Assembly: GCA_027048495.1 (NCBI GenBank)
Contig: JALTWS010000029.1
Coordinates: 1 to 44,320, forward strand
Source: Candidatus Azambacteria bacterium
GTDB lineage: Bacteria; Patescibacteriota; Minisyncoccia; GWC2-36-17; M10-OD1-4
Direction of reading: 5' to 3'
DNA: 44,320 bases
Shown: one piece after another, positions 1 through 10,447 of the stretch
Layout of the letters: every line of letters starts with the position of its first letter
Numbering within the stretch: position 1 is the stretch's first letter
The notes under the pieces: model-generated
What the model was told of the DNA's origin: nothing
The model's input: only the letters and a program-made list of their open reading frames with translations
Databases searched by the model: none
Translations under genes and position numbers: made by a program

Positions 1-194
1 AAATTAAATTTATTTTATTTTGCAAGATAGAACTGAAATATGCTATTATTTCATTAAACATTATTTATAGTATTTATTGAAAGAATACTAATATTATTGA
101 TTTTATTAAGTAAATATTAAATTATTTTAATTTTAACTTTAGTATTATATATGTTTAAATTTATAAAAGTTTGTGTATGATTTGATTAATAATT

Positions 195-3100
195 ATGGTA
201 GCAATTACAAACTTAGGTAAAAATACATTATCGGCAAAATTGAGAACAATTTTGCCAAAATGTGACCGAATAGATGCAATTGTCGGATATTTTTATTTTT
301 CCGGTTTTCAAGAAATTTATAAGGAATTGCAAGACAAGCGAATTCGTATTTTAGTTGGAATGAATATTGATGAAAAGATTTTAAAACAGATTGCAAATTT
401 AAAGGAATTAAATTTTGATGACCCTCTGATATCGCAAGGTTCGGTTTCACGTTCTGGTGCATTTGAGGAATATATTAAAAACTTTGCAATTATTTTTAAC
501 GATACAGATGAGTTTGATAATGAAGAATCCATTAGGGCATTTAAGGTATTTTTAAATAAAATTAAAGATGGAACCTTGGAAATAAAAAAAACACCCGAAC
601 CAAACCATGCCAAAAACTATATCTTTCATTTTAAGCCGGAGTATCAAAATAATGGAGAGACTCCTGGTGTGGTTATCGTTGGATCCAGTAATTTATCTCT
701 TGCAGGGCTGGAAGGGCAAAAAGAGCGGAACCGTCTTTTAGAGGAGAAGCATTATTACGAGGAAGACGTACAAAACTTTGAGCGTGAATGGAATAACCCA
801 GACAACATTCTTATTACCGATATCTCTGTGGCTGATTACTTTATCAAAGAGCTTAAAAAGAAGATTTGGTTATATCAATTGCCGGATCCTCTTTTGCTTT
901 ACTATCGTGTTTTGGATGAATATTTTTCCATTGAGGAAATAGAGGGTGTCAAAATGCCGAGTGAAATTACCGGTGGTAAGTTTACCGACTTAAAATATCA
1001 GCGTGATGCAATTGAGATGGGTATTGATCGCATCAAGCGTTTTGGTGGTGTGATTGTAGCAGATGTGGTGGGATTGGGTAAATCTATCATAGCTTCTACA
1101 ATTGCACATAATCTCGGTATGAGGGCGATTATCATCGCCCCTCCACATCTTAAAACACAATGGGAAGATTACCGTGCCGAATTTCAGTTTGATGCTTTTG
1201 TATATAGTACTGGGAAAATAGCCGAAGCATTAAAGCGACATGGTAATACAAAACAAAAATTGTTAATTATTCTCGATGAGGCGCACAAACATCGCAATGA
1301 AGATACTGAAAATTATAAGCTCTTGCACCAGCTCTGTGCCGGCAATAATGTTATGGCACTTTCCGCTACACCATTTAACAATGATCCAAAAGATATCTAT
1401 GCGCTTATTAAACTTTTTACCACGCCAGGTAAGTCAACTATTAAGACAGTGGAAAATCTTAGTATCTCATTTAACGAGCTGTTCACGCGTTACAAGAAAG
1501 CTCGTCGTGACTTGCGTAATGTTTCCTCTGGGAAGGAGCTGGAAAATATAAATAGGGAGATGCGTGCTATTGCTGATACTCTGCGGATGATGATTGAACC
1601 GCTGGTGATTCGTCGTTCAAGGCTTGATTTAGCGGAGATAGATGATTATCGGGAAGATTTAGAACGACAGAATATTGAATTTGCGGATGTGGAGGAGCCG
1701 AAATCTTTGGAGTATGATCTGGGAGATTTAACTGGGCTGTATCTTGATACACTGGAACAAATTTCTCCGGAAGATGAAATACCAAAAGGTCAGACTTTTG
1801 ATGGTGTGCGTTATAAGCCGGCTTCATACATCAAAGGAGATTCCAAGTTTATTGAAAAATTATGGCAGGAGGCAGAAGGAGATGAGGAAGAAGCAAAGAG
1901 CGCCAAACAAAAATTACAACAAATTACCCAAGCACAGATAAACGTGGCTAAGTTTATGCGACGTTTGCTTGTGCGTCGTTTTGAGAGTTCGGTTGATGCT
2001 TTTCGAATCTCTCTAGATAATATGATTAACTCATCTCAGTTAATGCTGGATTGGTACCTAAAACACGGAGAAGTGCCGATTTACAAGAAGGGTGACTTAC
2101 CGTCTCCGGAGGATTTGAAAAATATGGAGCCGGATGAAGCAAAAGCAACACTTGATAATCTTGAAGGTAAGGGGCTCATACGCGTCCCCGCAACCGAGAT
2201 TAACCCAAAGTTTAAAGCTGACTTAGAGGCAGATATACAACTCTTGCAAGAGATTAAGCAAAAATGGGAAGGTGTTGCTGATCCCAAATTTGAACATTTT
2301 GTGGAGCAGTTGCGTGCCTTACTCAAGGAAAATAAGAAACGCAAGATTATCGCATTTACCGAGTTTGCTGATACGGCTGAATATGTTTACAGAAGGATAT
2401 GTGTGGAACATGGAGACATGAGGGTGTTTAAATACACTGCCGCTGATGCCGGTGAGCGAAATAAGCAAATCATCAAAGAAAACTTTGATGCCGGGCTGGA
2501 TGAAAAATTACAAAAAGACGATTTTGATATTTTGATTGCTACAGATGCAATTTCTGAAGGGTTTAACCTGCATCGTGCTGGTGTGATTATTAACTATGAT
2601 ATTCCCTACAACCCTACGCGAGTAATTCAGCGAGTGGGGCGTATCAACCGTATCAATAAAAAAGTTTTTGACGAATTGTACATTTTTAATTTCTTTCCAA
2701 CTTTTACCGGCGAGATGGAAGTTAAAACCAAAACCATCGCGGTATTTAAGAAAAAAATCATAGACGCTTTACTTGGTGATGACACAAAAATATTTACCGA
2801 GGATGAAGAACTGCAAAACTTTTTTGCCAAGCAGTATAAAGAAGAAAAAGATAGACATGATGGTAGAACATGGGATTCCAAATATCGTAATGATTGGCAT
2901 AAAATCAGGCATAATGAAGAAATAATGAAACAGGTACGCGCTATTCCGCATCGCGTGCGCATTGCCAGAAAATCAAATGTAGAAGGTGTTTTAGTGTTTG
3001 CCAAAAAGGGTGATAGTTTTGTCTTTGCTTTTGGTAAGACTCCAGGGGAAGTGGAAATTATTTCACCAGAAGTGGCACTCGAGCTTTTTAATGGTGAAAT

Positions 3101-3500
3101 TGATAAAAACGAAAAAGCTGCTGAGACTGATATGAATTTTGACCCAATATATCAAGTCGTTAAGCGTCATATTTTTAAAGACAATACCATTGCGCCGACA
3201 AAGACGAGTAAAAACAGGCAAGAGGCGCTTGGAAAGGTGCGTCTTCTTGGGCAGAGTTTTGCTCCCGCACGTGAATATGCCAAAGATGTAGAAAAAATAA
3301 TCAAGGAATTGGACGCTCTGCCGGTGGCGACGTTGAAAGATATAACAAAACTTGAGATTAAAAAAGACCCAGAGGCGGCATTTGAGGAAATGCAAAAACT
3401 TGTCTCGCGTGAATACATTGAAAAACTATTGATAACGGCTGACCGCGCGGGAGAAAATGGCCAACTAGTGCTGTTGTCCGAAGAGCTTATTAAACAATAA
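195..3500 (+). CDS. PLD-like nuclease domain fused to SNF2/DEAH-type helicase
   Basis: N-terminal PLD-like signature (NHAKNYIF ... VIVGSSNLSLAGL), Walker A-like DVVGLGKS, DEAH box (LLIILDEAHKH), motif III LSATPFNN, motif VI RVIQRVGRINRI. Confidence 0.9.
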   Translation: MVAITNLGKNTLSAKLRTILPKCDRIDAIVGYFYFSGFQEIYKELQDKRIRILVGMNIDEKILKQIANLKELNFDDPLISQGSVSRSGAFEEYIKNFAIIFNDTDEFDNEESIRAFKVFLNKIKDGTLEIKKTPEPNHAKNYIFHFKPEYQNNGETPGVVIVGSSNLSLAGLEGQKERNRLLEEKHYYEEDVQNFEREWNNPDNILITDISVADYFIKELKKKIWLYQLPDPLLLYYRVLDEYFSIEEIEGVKMPSEITGGKFTDLKYQRDAIEMGIDRIKRFGGVIVADVVGLGKSIIASTIAHNLGMRAIIIAPPHLKTQWEDYRAEFQFDAFVYSTGKIAEALKRHGNTKQKLLIILDEAHKHRNEDTENYKLLHQLCAGNNVMALSATPFNNDPKDIYALIKLFTTPGKSTIKTVENLSISFNELFTRYKKARRDLRNVSSGKELENINREMRAIADTLRMMIEPLVIRRSRLDLAEIDDYREDLERQNIEFADVEEPKSLEYDLGDLTGLYLDTLEQISPEDEIPKGQTFDGVRYKPASYIKGDSKFIEKLWQEAEGDEEEAKSAKQKLQQITQAQINVAKFMRRLLVRRFESSVDAFRISLDNMINSSQLMLDWYLKHGEVPIYKKGDLPSPEDLKNMEPDEAKATLDNLEGKGLIRVPATEINPKFKADLEADIQLLQEIKQKWEGVADPKFEHFVEQLRALLKENKKRKIIAFTEFADTAEYVYRRICVEHGDMRVFKYTAADAGERNKQIIKENFDAGLDEKLQKDDFDILIATDAISEGFNLHRAGVIINYDIPYNPTRVIQRVGRINRINKKVFDELYIFNFFPTFTGEMEVKTKTIAVFKKKIIDALLGDDTKIFTEDEELQNFFAKQYKEEKDRHDGRTWDSKYRNDWHKIRHNEEIMKQVRAIPHRVRIARKSNVEGVLVFAKKGDSFVFAFGKTPGEVEIISPEVALELFNGEIDKNEKAAETDMNFDPIYQVVKRHIFKDNTIAPTKTSKNRQEALGKVRLLGQSFAPAREYAKDVEKIIKELDALPVATLKDITKLEIKKDPEAAFEEMQKLVSREYIEKLLITADRAGENGQLVLLSEELIKQ

Positions 3501-3502
3501 AT

Positions 3503-6500
3503 ATGTCGGAAATAGAACCAACATTTTTTCAAGAACCATATCAAAGAGAAAAATTTTTGACCTTTTTGGTGTCGTTTTTGCCTGAAGATTTTTCTATTAA
3601 AGAAGAAGATTTTTATAAACCTGATAAATACAAAACCATCACTGATTCTTATCGTATCGGTCAAGTTCCAAGCTTGGATTTAAGTGTTATTGAAATTACA
3701 CATAATACCAAAGATGCACGTATTGCGATCGCTACCGATGCTTTTAAATTAATGGCGGACAATTGGATACATCGGGCTTTGATTATATTTAAAAATGACA
3801 CAGACAATTACCGTTTTTCGTACCTTACTATTAAACTTGACGAAAACAGTAAAGGAAAAGTTGTACATACTTACTCAAATCCGCGTCGTTATTCTTTTTT
3901 CTTGGGGGCGGATGCAAAAATAAACACTCCATATCAACAACTTATTAAAAGTGGAAGGGTAAAAGATATAGACGATCTCCAGAATCGCTTTTCTCTTGAA
4001 GTAGTTAATAAAGAATTTTATAAACAGCTTGTCGGGTTCTTTAATGAATTGGTGAAAAAAGAGACAGGCGCGATGCAACTTCCCGAAGAGCAGAACGATG
4101 ATGTTCGCAAGCATTTTGTGGTGCGTCTCATAGGACGAATCATCTTCACTTGGTTTTTGAAACAAAAGTCCTCGCCCAAAGGGCAATTGGTGCCGGATGA
4201 AATTCTTTCATCAAAGGCGGTAGCTGCAGAAAAATATGTTGGTGGATATTATCATGATCGTTTAGAGCGACTCTTCTTTGAGCTTTTAAATACACCGATT
4301 GATAGACGAAATTTACGCAATGATTTGTTTGACCTTGTTCCATACCTTAACGGAGGACTTTTTTCACCACATAGCGATGATTTTTATAAACTCAATCAAA
4401 ATACCGGCTATTCCGAATACCTCAATACCCTTAAAATTTCCGATGATTGGTTTGCTCGTTTTTTTGAATTTTTAGAGACGTATAACTTTACCATTGATGA
4501 AAACACCGCTTTTGATCAAGATCTTTCCATTGACCCGGAAATGCTTGGCCGTATTTTTGAAAATCTCTTGGCTGAAATTGATGAGGATACCGGCGAAAGT
4601 GCCCGGAAGGCAACCGGAAGCTTTTATACACCGCGCGAGATTGTAGAATATATGGTGGATGAGTCGCTTTTAGCATATTTTAAAGAAAAAACAGATATCG
4701 CTGAGGATAAATTAAAAGCACTCATTAGTTACGACCGTGATGATGACAAAGAACACCCCTTGGAAGATGGTGATAAAAGAAAAATTATTGATGCAGTGGC
4801 GGAATTAAAAACTCTGGATCCGGCATGCGGTTCTGGGGCTTTCCCAATCGGAATGTTACAGAAACTTGTTTATATTTTATATGTGGTGGATGAAGAAGGT
4901 GTTTTATGGCGAGCAAAACGGCTTGAGAATGTGGCGCCGATTTACCGGCAAAGCATAGAGGCGGAGTTTGACTCACAAACAAAAAACTATATCCGTAAAA
5001 TAGAGCTGATTGAAAAATCAATTTATGGTGTTGACATACAGCCGATTGCCACAGAAGTTGCTCGCTTGCGGACATTCCTTACACTCATTGTTGACGAAGA
5101 AATAAACGACAACAAAGAAAATCGTGGCATCAAACCGTTGCCGAATCTGGAATTTAAATTTGTCTCCGCCAACACTTTGATTCCACTACCAGAGAGCAAT
5201 AGCCAGACTTTATTTGATGACAAAGAAGGGATTAAAAAACTTTCGGAAATTATGGCAGAATACTTTAGCAGTAGAGACAAAGAATCAGTAAAAGTAAAAT
5301 TCCAGCAAGTCCAGAAACAAATATTCCAACACATGATTCAAATCGGCCACGCAGCTGACCTAACTCAAAAACTTGCAACATGGGACCCATTTTCTGACGA
5401 AAGTGTGGGTTGGTTTGACCCCAAATGGATGTTTGGTGTTGAGGATGGTTTTGATATTGTCATCGGCAATCCGCCGTATGTGAGTTTGGAAAAAATAAAG
5501 GAAAATAAAGATATATATAAAGAGTATTACAGTGTCTTTGCGCCTCGTGGAGATTTGTATACTCTCTTTTACGAAAGGGGGCTGCAACTTGCCAGAAATA
5601 ACGGCTATTTAATTTACATAACCTCCAACAAATGGATGCGTGCCGGCTATGGTGAAAAATTACGCGGGTATTTTGCAGAGAAAAACCCACTCAAACTGAT
5701 TGATTTTGGTGGATTTAAAGTATTTGAAAGCGCCACAGTGGATACAAACATTTTACTGATCCAAAATACGCCAAACCGAAATCACCTGGAAGCTTGCCAT
5801 TTCAAAAACGACTACAAACGAGGGCAAAGTATTGCTGAGTACTTTGAACAAAATAAAGTTGTTTTAAAAAATTTGAATAGTGATACTTGGTTTATAGGCT
5901 CACATGCAGAAATTGCGTTGAAAGAAAAAATCGAGCGCATCGGTACGCCATTAAAAGATTGGGACGTAAAAATTTACCGTGGTATTTTAACGGGTTTTAA
6001 CGAGGCGTTTATTATTGATGAAGCTGTTAGGTTAAAGCTGATTGCCGAAGATCCTAAAAGTGAAGAGATTATCAAGCCACTTTTGCGTGGGCGTGATATT
6101 AAGCGGTATGGATATGAGTGGAAGGGGTTGTATTTGATAAATACTCACAATGGGTATATAGATGAGAATGGGGATAAGGTACCGCCGATAAATGTTAAGG
6201 ACTATCCAGCGATAAAAAAGTGGTTAGATCAATATTACGAGCGTCTGAAAAAGCGTACTGATAAGGGGGTTACTCCTTACAACTTGCGTGATTGTGCCTA
6301 TCTCCAAGAATTTGAAAAGGAGAAAATAATGTGGCAGGAAATGGTACAAGAAAATAGTTTCATTTTTGATAATGATGGATTTTTCTGTAATGACACTGCC
6401 AGAATAATGACAGGTGAAAATCTTAAATTCTTGCTCGCAATTTTTAATTCAAAATTATTCTTCTTCGCTATTAAACAATTTTACGGTGGTGGTGCGTTAG

Positions 6501-6739
6501 GAGCTAAAGGGATTAGAATGAAGCACACATTTTTTGAAAAATTCCCAATTCCCGAAATCACTCCTGAAAACGCTGTAATCGCCAAGCAAATAGAGCGTCT
6601 CGTGGACAACATCCTCACCGCCAAAGTCCAAAACCCCTCCGTTGACACCTCCACCCTTGAAGATCAGATTGATGAGCTGGTGTTTGAGTTGTATGGGTTG
6701 AGCGAGGAACAAAAAGTATTAGTGAAAAACTATGAGTAA
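3503..6739 (+). CDS. Eco57I-like N6-adenine DNA methyltransferase with TaqI-like C-terminal specificity region
   Basis: GSFYTPREIVEYMV, motif I LDPACGSGAFPIGML, motif IV IVIGNPPYVSLEKI, C-terminal TaqI_C-like region (IDFGGFKVFESATVDTNILLIQN). Confidence 0.9.
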   Translation: MSEIEPTFFQEPYQREKFLTFLVSFLPEDFSIKEEDFYKPDKYKTITDSYRIGQVPSLDLSVIEITHNTKDARIAIATDAFKLMADNWIHRALIIFKNDTDNYRFSYLTIKLDENSKGKVVHTYSNPRRYSFFLGADAKINTPYQQLIKSGRVKDIDDLQNRFSLEVVNKEFYKQLVGFFNELVKKETGAMQLPEEQNDDVRKHFVVRLIGRIIFTWFLKQKSSPKGQLVPDEILSSKAVAAEKYVGGYYHDRLERLFFELLNTPIDRRNLRNDLFDLVPYLNGGLFSPHSDDFYKLNQNTGYSEYLNTLKISDDWFARFFEFLETYNFTIDENTAFDQDLSIDPEMLGRIFENLLAEIDEDTGESARKATGSFYTPREIVEYMVDESLLAYFKEKTDIAEDKLKALISYDRDDDKEHPLEDGDKRKIIDAVAELKTLDPACGSGAFPIGMLQKLVYILYVVDEEGVLWRAKRLENVAPIYRQSIEAEFDSQTKNYIRKIELIEKSIYGVDIQPIATEVARLRTFLTLIVDEEINDNKENRGIKPLPNLEFKFVSANTLIPLPESNSQTLFDDKEGIKKLSEIMAEYFSSRDKESVKVKFQQVQKQIFQHMIQIGHAADLTQKLATWDPFSDESVGWFDPKWMFGVEDGFDIVIGNPPYVSLEKIKENKDIYKEYYSVFAPRGDLYTLFYERGLQLARNNGYLIYITSNKWMRAGYGEKLRGYFAEKNPLKLIDFGGFKVFESATVDTNILLIQNTPNRNHLEACHFKNDYKRGQSIAEYFEQNKVVLKNLNSDTWFIGSHAEIALKEKIERIGTPLKDWDVKIYRGILTGFNEAFIIDEAVRLKLIAEDPKSEEIIKPLLRGRDIKRYGYEWKGLYLINTHNGYIDENGDKVPPINVKDYPAIKKWLDQYYERLKKRTDKGVTPYNLRDCAYLQEFEKEKIMWQEMVQENSFIFDNDGFFCNDTARIMTGENLKFLLAIFNSKLFFFAIKQFYGGGALGAKGIRMKHTFFEKFPIPEITPENAVIAKQIERLVDNILTAKVQNPSVDTSTLEDQIDELVFELYGLSEEQKVLVKNYE

Positions 6740-7355
6740 TTTTTATGATAATCAAATACCCAAACCTGTTGATGAAGAAGATATTAAGATTGACTTATAT
6801 TATATTGGACTGGAAGAGTTGAATTTAACTGACAAGGATATAAAGAAAATAGCCGAGTTCTTCTTTTACATGTATAGTTGTTTAAATCAGAAAAGAAAGG
6901 AAAAGAATATTGCAAAAGATGCATTATCAATGCTAAAGGGAGCTGTTTCAGCATTTGGAACAAAAAAATTCAATAATATTGAATGGCGTGAGCATTGCGC
7001 TTCCTCCATTAGAGAGATTTTTCATGGTTTCTCAAATAATGGAGATTGGACACATGACTTCCAAAAAACATTTTTTGAAAATAAAGAAATTCCAGAAAAA
7101 TTAAAACCACTTATCGAATTTACGAGGTTTTATTATGGTTATTTTAGCGGGATAGACCATCATGAGCCAAACAAGATTCTTGGTAATTTTCAATCGATAC
7201 TTTTGTGTAAAGGGGAAATTGTTGAAAGGGGGAGTGTAAAATTAGAAGATCATACTAATGATGATTTCACTAAAATTGTGCAAGATTTCTTCTCAACAGT
7301 AAAGCAAATAATTTCATTTCTAATAAGTGAAGGGAAATATAGTATAAAAAATTAA
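6732..7355 (+). CDS. unknown protein, island ORF3; possibly HEPN-like
   Basis: 207 aa; start overlaps the methylase stop by 8 bp; helical prediction by eye, SSIREIFHGF segment. Confidence 0.75.
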   Translation: MSNFYDNQIPKPVDEEDIKIDLYYIGLEELNLTDKDIKKIAEFFFYMYSCLNQKRKEKNIAKDALSMLKGAVSAFGTKKFNNIEWREHCASSIREIFHGFSNNGDWTHDFQKTFFENKEIPEKLKPLIEFTRFYYGYFSGIDHHEPNKILGNFQSILLCKGEIVERGSVKLEDHTNDDFTKIVQDFFSTVKQIISFLISEGKYSIKN

Positions 7356-7357
7356 TT

Positions 7358-10300
7358 ATGAACCAATTAGAAATACATAAAAAAATAGATGAAATCGTAA
7401 AAAATAATCCTTCTGATGAAGTGGAGGAGGAGGTTTTAGAAATTGTTAATACAAATTTTGACGCGCGAAATTATTTCTTTTCTCAAGTTGATGAGCGGTG
7501 GGTTGAATGGCTTTGGGGGAATGGTTTTTTAGATATTTTAAAGAAACAACCGGAAGATACAACGCGATACAGTTACACAACACCGGAGATAAATTATTTG
7601 GTGAAAGTTGCGCCAAAGAAACCAGATTTCGCAGTGGATGAAATTATTTTAAACGGCGGGTTGGCGACCACGAAAGAAAACTTTAATCCGGAGCTTGTAG
7701 ATAGGATCTTGCGGCTTTGCGCGGAGTTGGATGCAAAGTACATCGTAAAAATTATTCCCAAAATTAAAGAAGAAAATTGGGTTAAGCTTATGGCGCCGTT
7801 TGGGCATTGGGGTTTTGAGTATGAAAAAATGTTTGAAGCTCTGTATAAGGCGGGGGAGTTTGATGCGGTAATTGAACTTGCTGGCGTTGTTTTGACCGTG
7901 AGAAGCGGTGACGAATTAAGCAAAGATACTTTTGATAAAAATCCTTTTTATATAAGAGATTTCTCGTACACAAAAGTATTTGAATATTTGGAGAAAATAG
8001 AAGGTAAGCGTGGAGAGAAAGTGCTGGGATTGTTAACCAGTGTCATAAGAGAAATCGCGAATTTGGGAGAAGATGCCAAAGATTCGGTCTTTGCAAAAGA
8101 GGATATATTTTATTTGTGGGATGTAGACTTTTTTAAGGATGAATATACAGAAACAGAGCATAGAAGCTATAAGGATAGCGTGAAAGATTTGATGTTGTTT
8201 ACCGCTAAGGTTCTAAAAGATTTAATTAAAAAGGAGTGTGATAAAGATGATAAGGGTGGTGTAAAAAAGATTTTTGATGACTATATTGGGGGCTTTGATG
8301 ATGAGAAAGCAATATTGCCTGATACACGCATGACTTGGCAATTGCGCTTATTTGTATTGAGTTTGTGTCCGGAGGTGTTTAAAGATGAAATCAAAAAATC
8401 TTTGTTTAGATTGTTTGATGATGAAAATGAAAAAATAAATTTTGAAGTAAAAGGTGGGGCTGAATATGAGAGGTTACTGAAAAAATGTTTTTTTGTGTTA
8501 TCTTCAGAAGATCAAAAGCGATACAAGAAAAGAGCTGAGGAGCTATTTATACTTGAGTGTGAAGGAAAAACTGAAGAACAGCAAGAATACAGAAAACATT
8601 CCGGCGCTAGAATTTTTTGTTTGATTGGTGAAAAAGAGAAAGCAATGGAAGTTTTTGGAGTAAATTGCGATGAGATTGAAACTGAGCCGAGCACTTCAAT
8701 TAAAGTGGGTGAGGCAGGTTTTGTAGTTTCGCAATCACCTGTTCCTCAAGAAGAATTTGATAAAAAGACCATTGATGAGATTATAGAGCTTTTGCAGGGT
8801 GAATGGACGCCAAAGAAGCTAAATGAACAAAATGAAAATCAAGATTTTCATAGACCACAAAATGCTGAAGGTGTTGGCAATTTAATTGAAAATGGTGTTT
8901 TTAATAGATTTGAGAAATTTATAAAAAATGCAGAAAAATTTTTTGATAAAGATAAAATAGATGCGCATTATACTTATGCATTTTTACGTGGCGTACAAGA
9001 GGCGCTTAAAAAAGGCAAGAGGGTTGGTAGTGATGATTGGCAAGGGCTCGTAAGTTTGCTGAAAAATCTTGTAGATGCAGGTTTAAAAGGGGGTAAAAGA
9101 GAAGAAGGATTTTATGATACATGGCTAGCAAATTGGGAATCTGTTTATCGTGCAACGGCTGATGTTTTGCAGGGGTTGCTAAGTGAAGAGAATAAGGAAA
9201 TTGTAATTGGTGATTTTGGAAAATATCGGGACGATTTTCTGCACATTTTAGAGGTTTTACTTAACTACGAAGATCCAAAACCAAGTGATGAAGTGTCCGA
9301 GACGGCCAAGTCAAAAATTTCAGATGGTGGTGGGGGGAATATGGTAATAAGTGACCCTTATTCAATTGCAATAAATAGTGTGAAGGGAAGAGCTTTTCAA
9401 GCATTTTTGATGTTTGTTTATCAGGATGGAAAAGAATTGAAAGGTGAAAAGGTTAAAATTAAAGATGATGTAAAAAGTTTATATGAAGAAATATTAAGCA
9501 CTGAAAATACAAGGGCGATGATGTTTATGCACGGACATCATTTACCCACATTTTATTTTCGAGATGCAAGTTGGACAAAAGATAAATTAATTTCTTTTGT
9601 GTTTGAAAGTAGTAGCGCTGATTTAGCGCTTGCAGGAGCAGAAGGGTATTTATCGCAAAGTTTGTATAAAGAGATGTTTGAAGACGCGCATATTCGGAAA
9701 TTGTATGAGAAGTGGATTGACCTTAAGGATACACAGTATACCAATGGACAAAAACATTGGAAAAACATAGATGAGGCATTGGCTATCCACCTTGCGCTTG
9801 CTTTTATCCATTTTGGATTAGATGTGGATGTAGGGGGAGGATTTAAAGATGATTTGTTAAAGAAGTTTTGGGAAACTGAAAATCCTAATAATAAAACAAG
9901 ATATCATGAGTTTATATCGTTTATAGGTAGGAGTGTTTTAACAAAAGATCAAGTGAGCGATGAGTGGCTAGAGAAAAATGATATAGATAAAGAGAAGTTC
10001 GTTAGGTTTTGGGATTGGGTTCTTGGCAATAAGAAAATTAAAGATCCGGAGATTTTTAGCGGGTTTGGTTTTTGGATAAATCCAGAAAAAGAAATTATAA
10101 AAGATGAAATTTTAGCTGTTAAGTTAATTAAAACTCTTGAAAAATCAAAGGGAAGATTTGATTGGGATTATGGATTTATAAGAAGGTTGCCTGTTTTAGC
10201 TGATATCGCTCCAGAAGAGACATTAAAAATTATTAAGGCTTATTTACTTGATGAAAATAATAAATTAATAGATTATAAATCAAGGATTCCTATTCACGAA

Positions 10301-10447
10301 GAAGAGTACAAATCGGCTTTGGAAATAATTTATAATAAAAGTAGCTCGTATAAGCTGCGGGTCATTGATCTTGTTAATGTTTTAATTGAAAAAGGCGGTA
10401 GTGCATTTTGGAATTTAAAAAGTATTATAAAGCAAAATGAAAAATAA
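7358..10447 (+). CDS. large protein of unknown function, probably all-alpha/solenoid
   Basis: 1029 aa ORF starting 2 bp after ORF3; no recognisable Walker A or nuclease motif by eye. Confidence 0.85.
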   Translation: MNQLEIHKKIDEIVKNNPSDEVEEEVLEIVNTNFDARNYFFSQVDERWVEWLWGNGFLDILKKQPEDTTRYSYTTPEINYLVKVAPKKPDFAVDEIILNGGLATTKENFNPELVDRILRLCAELDAKYIVKIIPKIKEENWVKLMAPFGHWGFEYEKMFEALYKAGEFDAVIELAGVVLTVRSGDELSKDTFDKNPFYIRDFSYTKVFEYLEKIEGKRGEKVLGLLTSVIREIANLGEDAKDSVFAKEDIFYLWDVDFFKDEYTETEHRSYKDSVKDLMLFTAKVLKDLIKKECDKDDKGGVKKIFDDYIGGFDDEKAILPDTRMTWQLRLFVLSLCPEVFKDEIKKSLFRLFDDENEKINFEVKGGAEYERLLKKCFFVLSSEDQKRYKKRAEELFILECEGKTEEQQEYRKHSGARIFCLIGEKEKAMEVFGVNCDEIETEPSTSIKVGEAGFVVSQSPVPQEEFDKKTIDEIIELLQGEWTPKKLNEQNENQDFHRPQNAEGVGNLIENGVFNRFEKFIKNAEKFFDKDKIDAHYTYAFLRGVQEALKKGKRVGSDDWQGLVSLLKNLVDAGLKGGKREEGFYDTWLANWESVYRATADVLQGLLSEENKEIVIGDFGKYRDDFLHILEVLLNYEDPKPSDEVSETAKSKISDGGGGNMVISDPYSIAINSVKGRAFQAFLMFVYQDGKELKGEKVKIKDDVKSLYEEILSTENTRAMMFMHGHHLPTFYFRDASWTKDKLISFVFESSSADLALAGAEGYLSQSLYKEMFEDAHIRKLYEKWIDLKDTQYTNGQKHWKNIDEALAIHLALAFIHFGLDVDVGGGFKDDLLKKFWETENPNNKTRYHEFISFIGRSVLTKDQVSDEWLEKNDIDKEKFVRFWDWVLGNKKIKDPEIFSGFGFWINPEKEIIKDEILAVKLIKTLEKSKGRFDWDYGFIRRLPVLADIAPEETLKIIKAYLLDENNKLIDYKSRIPIHEEEYKSALEIIYNKSSSYKLRVIDLVNVLIEKGGSAFWNLKSIIKQNEK

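Noticed and set aside
3725-3732. GCGATCGC octamer (HIP1-like)
   Set aside because: Single occurrence inside the methylase ORF; not connected to the intergenic palindromes.
205-10031. Antisense ORFs under the island (for example 205-462, 2627-3004, 7594-7923)
   Set aside because: Complementary to long, motif-supported genes; low-complexity Ser/Phe/Leu-rich translations typical of antisense reading.
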